Position numbers and translations under genes: made by a program. The notes below the pieces were generated by a model, which was not told the DNA's origin, searched no databases, and worked only from the letters and a program-made list of their open reading frames with translations. Below are positions 62,287 to 64,000 of a stretch of 64,000 bases of DNA, one piece after another. This stretch comes from Micromonospora pallida. GTDB taxonomy: Bacteria > Actinomycetota > Actinomycetes > Mycobacteriales > Micromonosporaceae. Positions within the stretch are counted from its first letter, which is position 1, and every line of letters begins with the position of its first letter. The stretch lies in the NCBI RefSeq assembly GCF_900090325.1, contig NZ_FMHW01000002.1, positions 2,108,001 to 2,172,000 on the forward strand, written 5' to 3'.

Positions 62287-63168
62287 ATGACGGGGACGGT
62301 GGGGTTCGTCGGCCTCGGGGTGATGGGCCAGCCGATGGCGGTGAACCTGGCCCGCGCCGGAATGCCGCTGCTGGTCTGGAACCGTACGGCCTCACGGTGT
62401 GACCCGGTGGTGGCCGCCGGCGCCGAGCGGGCCGGCGGATCGGGCGAGGTGTTCGCCCGGTCCGAGGCGGTGGTGCTGATGCTCGCCGACGAGCCGGCGG
62501 TCGACGCCGTCCTGGGGCGCGGCACCCCGGAGTTCGCCACCGGGGTCCGGGGACGGACGGTGGTGCAGATGGGCACGTTCGCCGCCGACTACTCCCGCGC
62601 GCTGGCCGAGGACATCGCCGCAGCCGGCGGCAGCTACGTCGAGGCACCGGTGTCCGGTTCGCGGGGTCCGGCCGAGGCCGGTGAGCTGATCGCGATGGTG
62701 GCCGGCGACGACGCGGCGGTCGCCCGCTGCCGGCCGCTGCTGGCGCCGCTCTGCGCCGAGGTGTTCGTCTGCGGTGCCGTGCCCTCGGCCCTGGTGACGA
62801 AGTTCGCGGTCAACCTGTTCCTGATCACCATGGTCACCGGGTTGGCGGAGGCCGTCCACTTCGCCGAGGAGCACGGCGTGGACCCGGCTCTACTGAACCG
62901 GGTCCTCGACGCGGGGCCGATGGCCTCGGCGGTTTCCCGGGGCAAGGCGGCCAAGCTGGTCCGACGGGACTTCGCGGTGCAGGCGTCGATCGCCGACGTA
63001 CTGAAGAACAACCAGCTCATCGCCGCCGCCGCCCGCAGCCGGGGCACCGCCGCACCGCTGTTGGACGTCTGTCACGCGCTCTACGGCGAGACGCTCGGGC
63101 TGGGCCACGCGGACGCGGACATGGCCGCGGTGATCCACGCCCTGCGGGCCCGTACCCGGTCCGCGTGA
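62287..63168 (+). CDS. NAD(P)-dependent 3-hydroxyisobutyrate dehydrogenase-like oxidoreductase
   Basis: 293 residues from ATG 62287 with GGAGG 11 nt upstream. The beta-hydroxyacid dehydrogenase hallmarks are all present: [40 protein letters not shown] with the catalytic Lys, and [10 protein letters not shown] near the end. These enzymes oxidise 3-hydroxy acids or reduce tartronate semialdehyde and glyoxylate-type aldehydes. It is divergent from the cupin-AraC pair, which is a plausible regulator. Confidence 0.9.
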   Translation: MTGTVGFVGLGVMGQPMAVNLARAGMPLLVWNRTASRCDPVVAAGAERAGGSGEVFARSEAVVLMLADEPAVDAVLGRGTPEFATGVRGRTVVQMGTFAADYSRALAEDIAAAGGSYVEAPVSGSRGPAEAGELIAMVAGDDAAVARCRPLLAPLCAEVFVCGAVPSALVTKFAVNLFLITMVTGLAEAVHFAEEHGVDPALLNRVLDAGPMASAVSRGKAAKLVRRDFAVQASIADVLKNNQLIAAAARSRGTAAPLLDVCHALYGETLGLGHADADMAAVIHALRARTRSA

Positions 63169-63189
63169 CCTCCCGGACGCCCCGCTACG

Positions 63190-63891
63190 TCACCGGTGGG
63201 CCGGGCGGACGACGGTGAACACCGCGCCGGTCGGGTCGGCGAGCGCGGCGACCCGACCCGTCGGCACGTCGCGCGGCGGCACCAGGAGCCGTCCGCCACT
63301 CCCGGCGACGCGCTCGGCGACCCCGTCCGGGTCGGACACCGCGAAGTAGACCATCCAGCCGGTGGGCAGCAGGTCGGCCAGCGGGGCGGGCAGGGCCAGG
63401 CGGCCGGCGACCGGGCGGCCGTCGTGGATGAGCAGGGCGTACGTGTCGTCGGGCGCGCCGGGCGGCACGCTGGCCGCCAGCCCCAGGGTGCTGGTGTGGA
63501 ACCGGTCGGCGTCGCCGGGGTTCGCCGTCATGTACTCGTACCAGCAGGGCCGGCCGGGTCCGGGGGACGCGGCGGTCGCCCCGGCGCGGACGCGGAAGCA
63601 GCCGCCGATCGGGTCGTGCACGTCGTCGCCGTCGAGGCGGGCTCCGGCGTCGGTCGCCGCAGCTCGGACCGCCTGCGGGTCGTCGGCGGCGAAGACGGTC
63701 CACCAGCGGGCCGGCCCGGCACCGGTACGCAGGGCGGCGGCGGGCACGCCGTCGGCGAACGCGGTGACTCCCTCGGCGGTGTCGACGTACGTCCAGCCGA
63801 GCAGGTCGGTGTAGAAGGCGCGGACGGCGTCGACGTCGCTGGTGACGAGTTCGACGCGGTCCGGTACCGCCGGGGTGGTGGGTGCGCTCAC
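63190..63891 (-). CDS. VOC-family protein with two glyoxalase-like domains
   Basis: 233 residues from ATG 63891. Two VOC halves: DRVELVTSDVDAVRAFYTDL, then LLGWTYV, and CWYEYMTANPGDADRFHT, with a C-terminal DPTGAVFTVV. The pattern matches hydroxylase-like proteins of the 27-kDa antigen CFP30B group. No substrate is suggested by neighbours; it is convergent with the dehydrogenase gene, 21 bp apart. Confidence 0.85.
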   Translation of the reverse strand: MSAPTTPAVPDRVELVTSDVDAVRAFYTDLLGWTYVDTAEGVTAFADGVPAAALRTGAGPARWWTVFAADDPQAVRAAATDAGARLDGDDVHDPIGGCFRVRAGATAASPGPGRPCWYEYMTANPGDADRFHTSTLGLAASVPPGAPDDTYALLIHDGRPVAGRLALPAPLADLLPTGWMVYFAVSDPDGVAERVAGSGGRLLVPPRDVPTGRVAALADPTGAVFTVVRPAHR

Positions 63892-63917
63892 CTGGATCTC
63901 CCGATCAGACGGCGTGG

Positions 63918-64000
63918 TCAGTGGTCGGGATGTCGTACCACGGCGTCGGCGTCGATGGTGGTATGCCGTTCGTCACGGACCCGGTCGAGCAGCAGGTCCA
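63918..64000 (-). CDS. 3' end of an unidentified gene, runs off the window
   Basis: The last 27 codons of a minus-strand frame read LLLDRVRDERHTTIDADAVV then RHPDH and TGA (63918-63920). The codon bias is typical of the region, so this is the end of a real gene. It lies 26 nt after, and on the same strand as, the VOC gene, so both may be in one operon. Too short to identify. Confidence 0.6.
   Translation of the reverse strand, partial: DLLLDRVRDERHTTIDADAVVRHPDH

Noticed and set aside
1..64000. CRISPR arrays, tRNA and rRNA genes
   Set aside because: No regularly spaced repeats and no cloverleaf or ribosomal sequence noticed on reading; a tRNAscan run was not possible.

Overview
The window is 64 kb of very GC-rich actinomycete chromosome. 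GTG and TTG starts are common, genes are packed with 4-bp stop/start overlaps, and there is a DUF397/Scr1-type regulator pair, many Tat signals and rare TTA codons. A Micromonosporaceae member (Micromonospora-like) is the best guess; this is an inference from style and gene content. No rRNA, tRNA, CRISPR array or intact insertion sequence was seen.

Region 1 (1-14155) is a carbohydrate catabolic locus. It holds the end of an IclR regulator, a repeated 9-mer operator candidate, two tandem paralogous beta-helix proteins (one with a Tat signal, one without), a Gfo/Idh/MocA oxidoreductase, a sugar ABC transporter (lipoprotein plus two permeases), an NAD epimerase/dehydratase-like protein, a dihydrodipicolinate synthase/KDG aldolase-family lyase, a D-2-hydroxyacid dehydrogenase, a fumarylacetoacetate-hydrolase-family enzyme and a GNAT protein. 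Together these look like binding or cleavage of an external glycan, import, then oxidation and aldol cleavage of a sugar acid. Region 2 (14265-17006) holds a FrmB-like esterase, an actinobacterial SAM methyltransferase-like protein and an F420/FMN LLM oxidoreductase.

Region 3 (17119-26326) is the most interesting. A minus-strand operon encodes a 15-cysteine protein, a Tat-exported protein and a MauE-like membrane redox protein, with a palindrome over its predicted promoter start. Divergent from it is a RiPP cluster: an S9 peptidase, a 47-residue precursor-peptide candidate, a 16-bp hairpin, a cobalamin-type radical SAM RiPP C-methyltransferase-like enzyme, a DUF5825-like partner carrying a TTA codon, a cytochrome P450 and an MFS exporter.

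Region 4 (26379-33934) holds a NarL-type two-component system with DedA, a solute-binding/multi-TM fusion protein, a secreted GH43-CBM protein, and a pentapeptide-DinB protein flanked by broken gene pieces. Region 5 (33929-50735, minus strand) is a hybrid PKS-NRPS: an MFS exporter, a roughly 4630-residue synthase (ligase-KR-ACP-KS-AT-ACP-aminotransferase-luciferase-like monooxygenase-C-A-PCP) and a TubC-docked lone condensation protein. The logic predicts an acyl peptide with an alpha-hydroxy-beta-amino acid, as in microginin-type aminopeptidase inhibitors. No thioesterase is present.

Region 6 (51049-64000) is mixed accessory sequence. It holds a three-gene membrane operon, a Tat-exported beta-carbonic anhydrase, a lower-GC secreted esterase, NUDIX, VOC proteins, the DUF397/Scr1-type pair, DUF4184, an IS5-type transposase remnant, an AraC-cupin pair and a 3-hydroxyisobutyrate-dehydrogenase-like enzyme.
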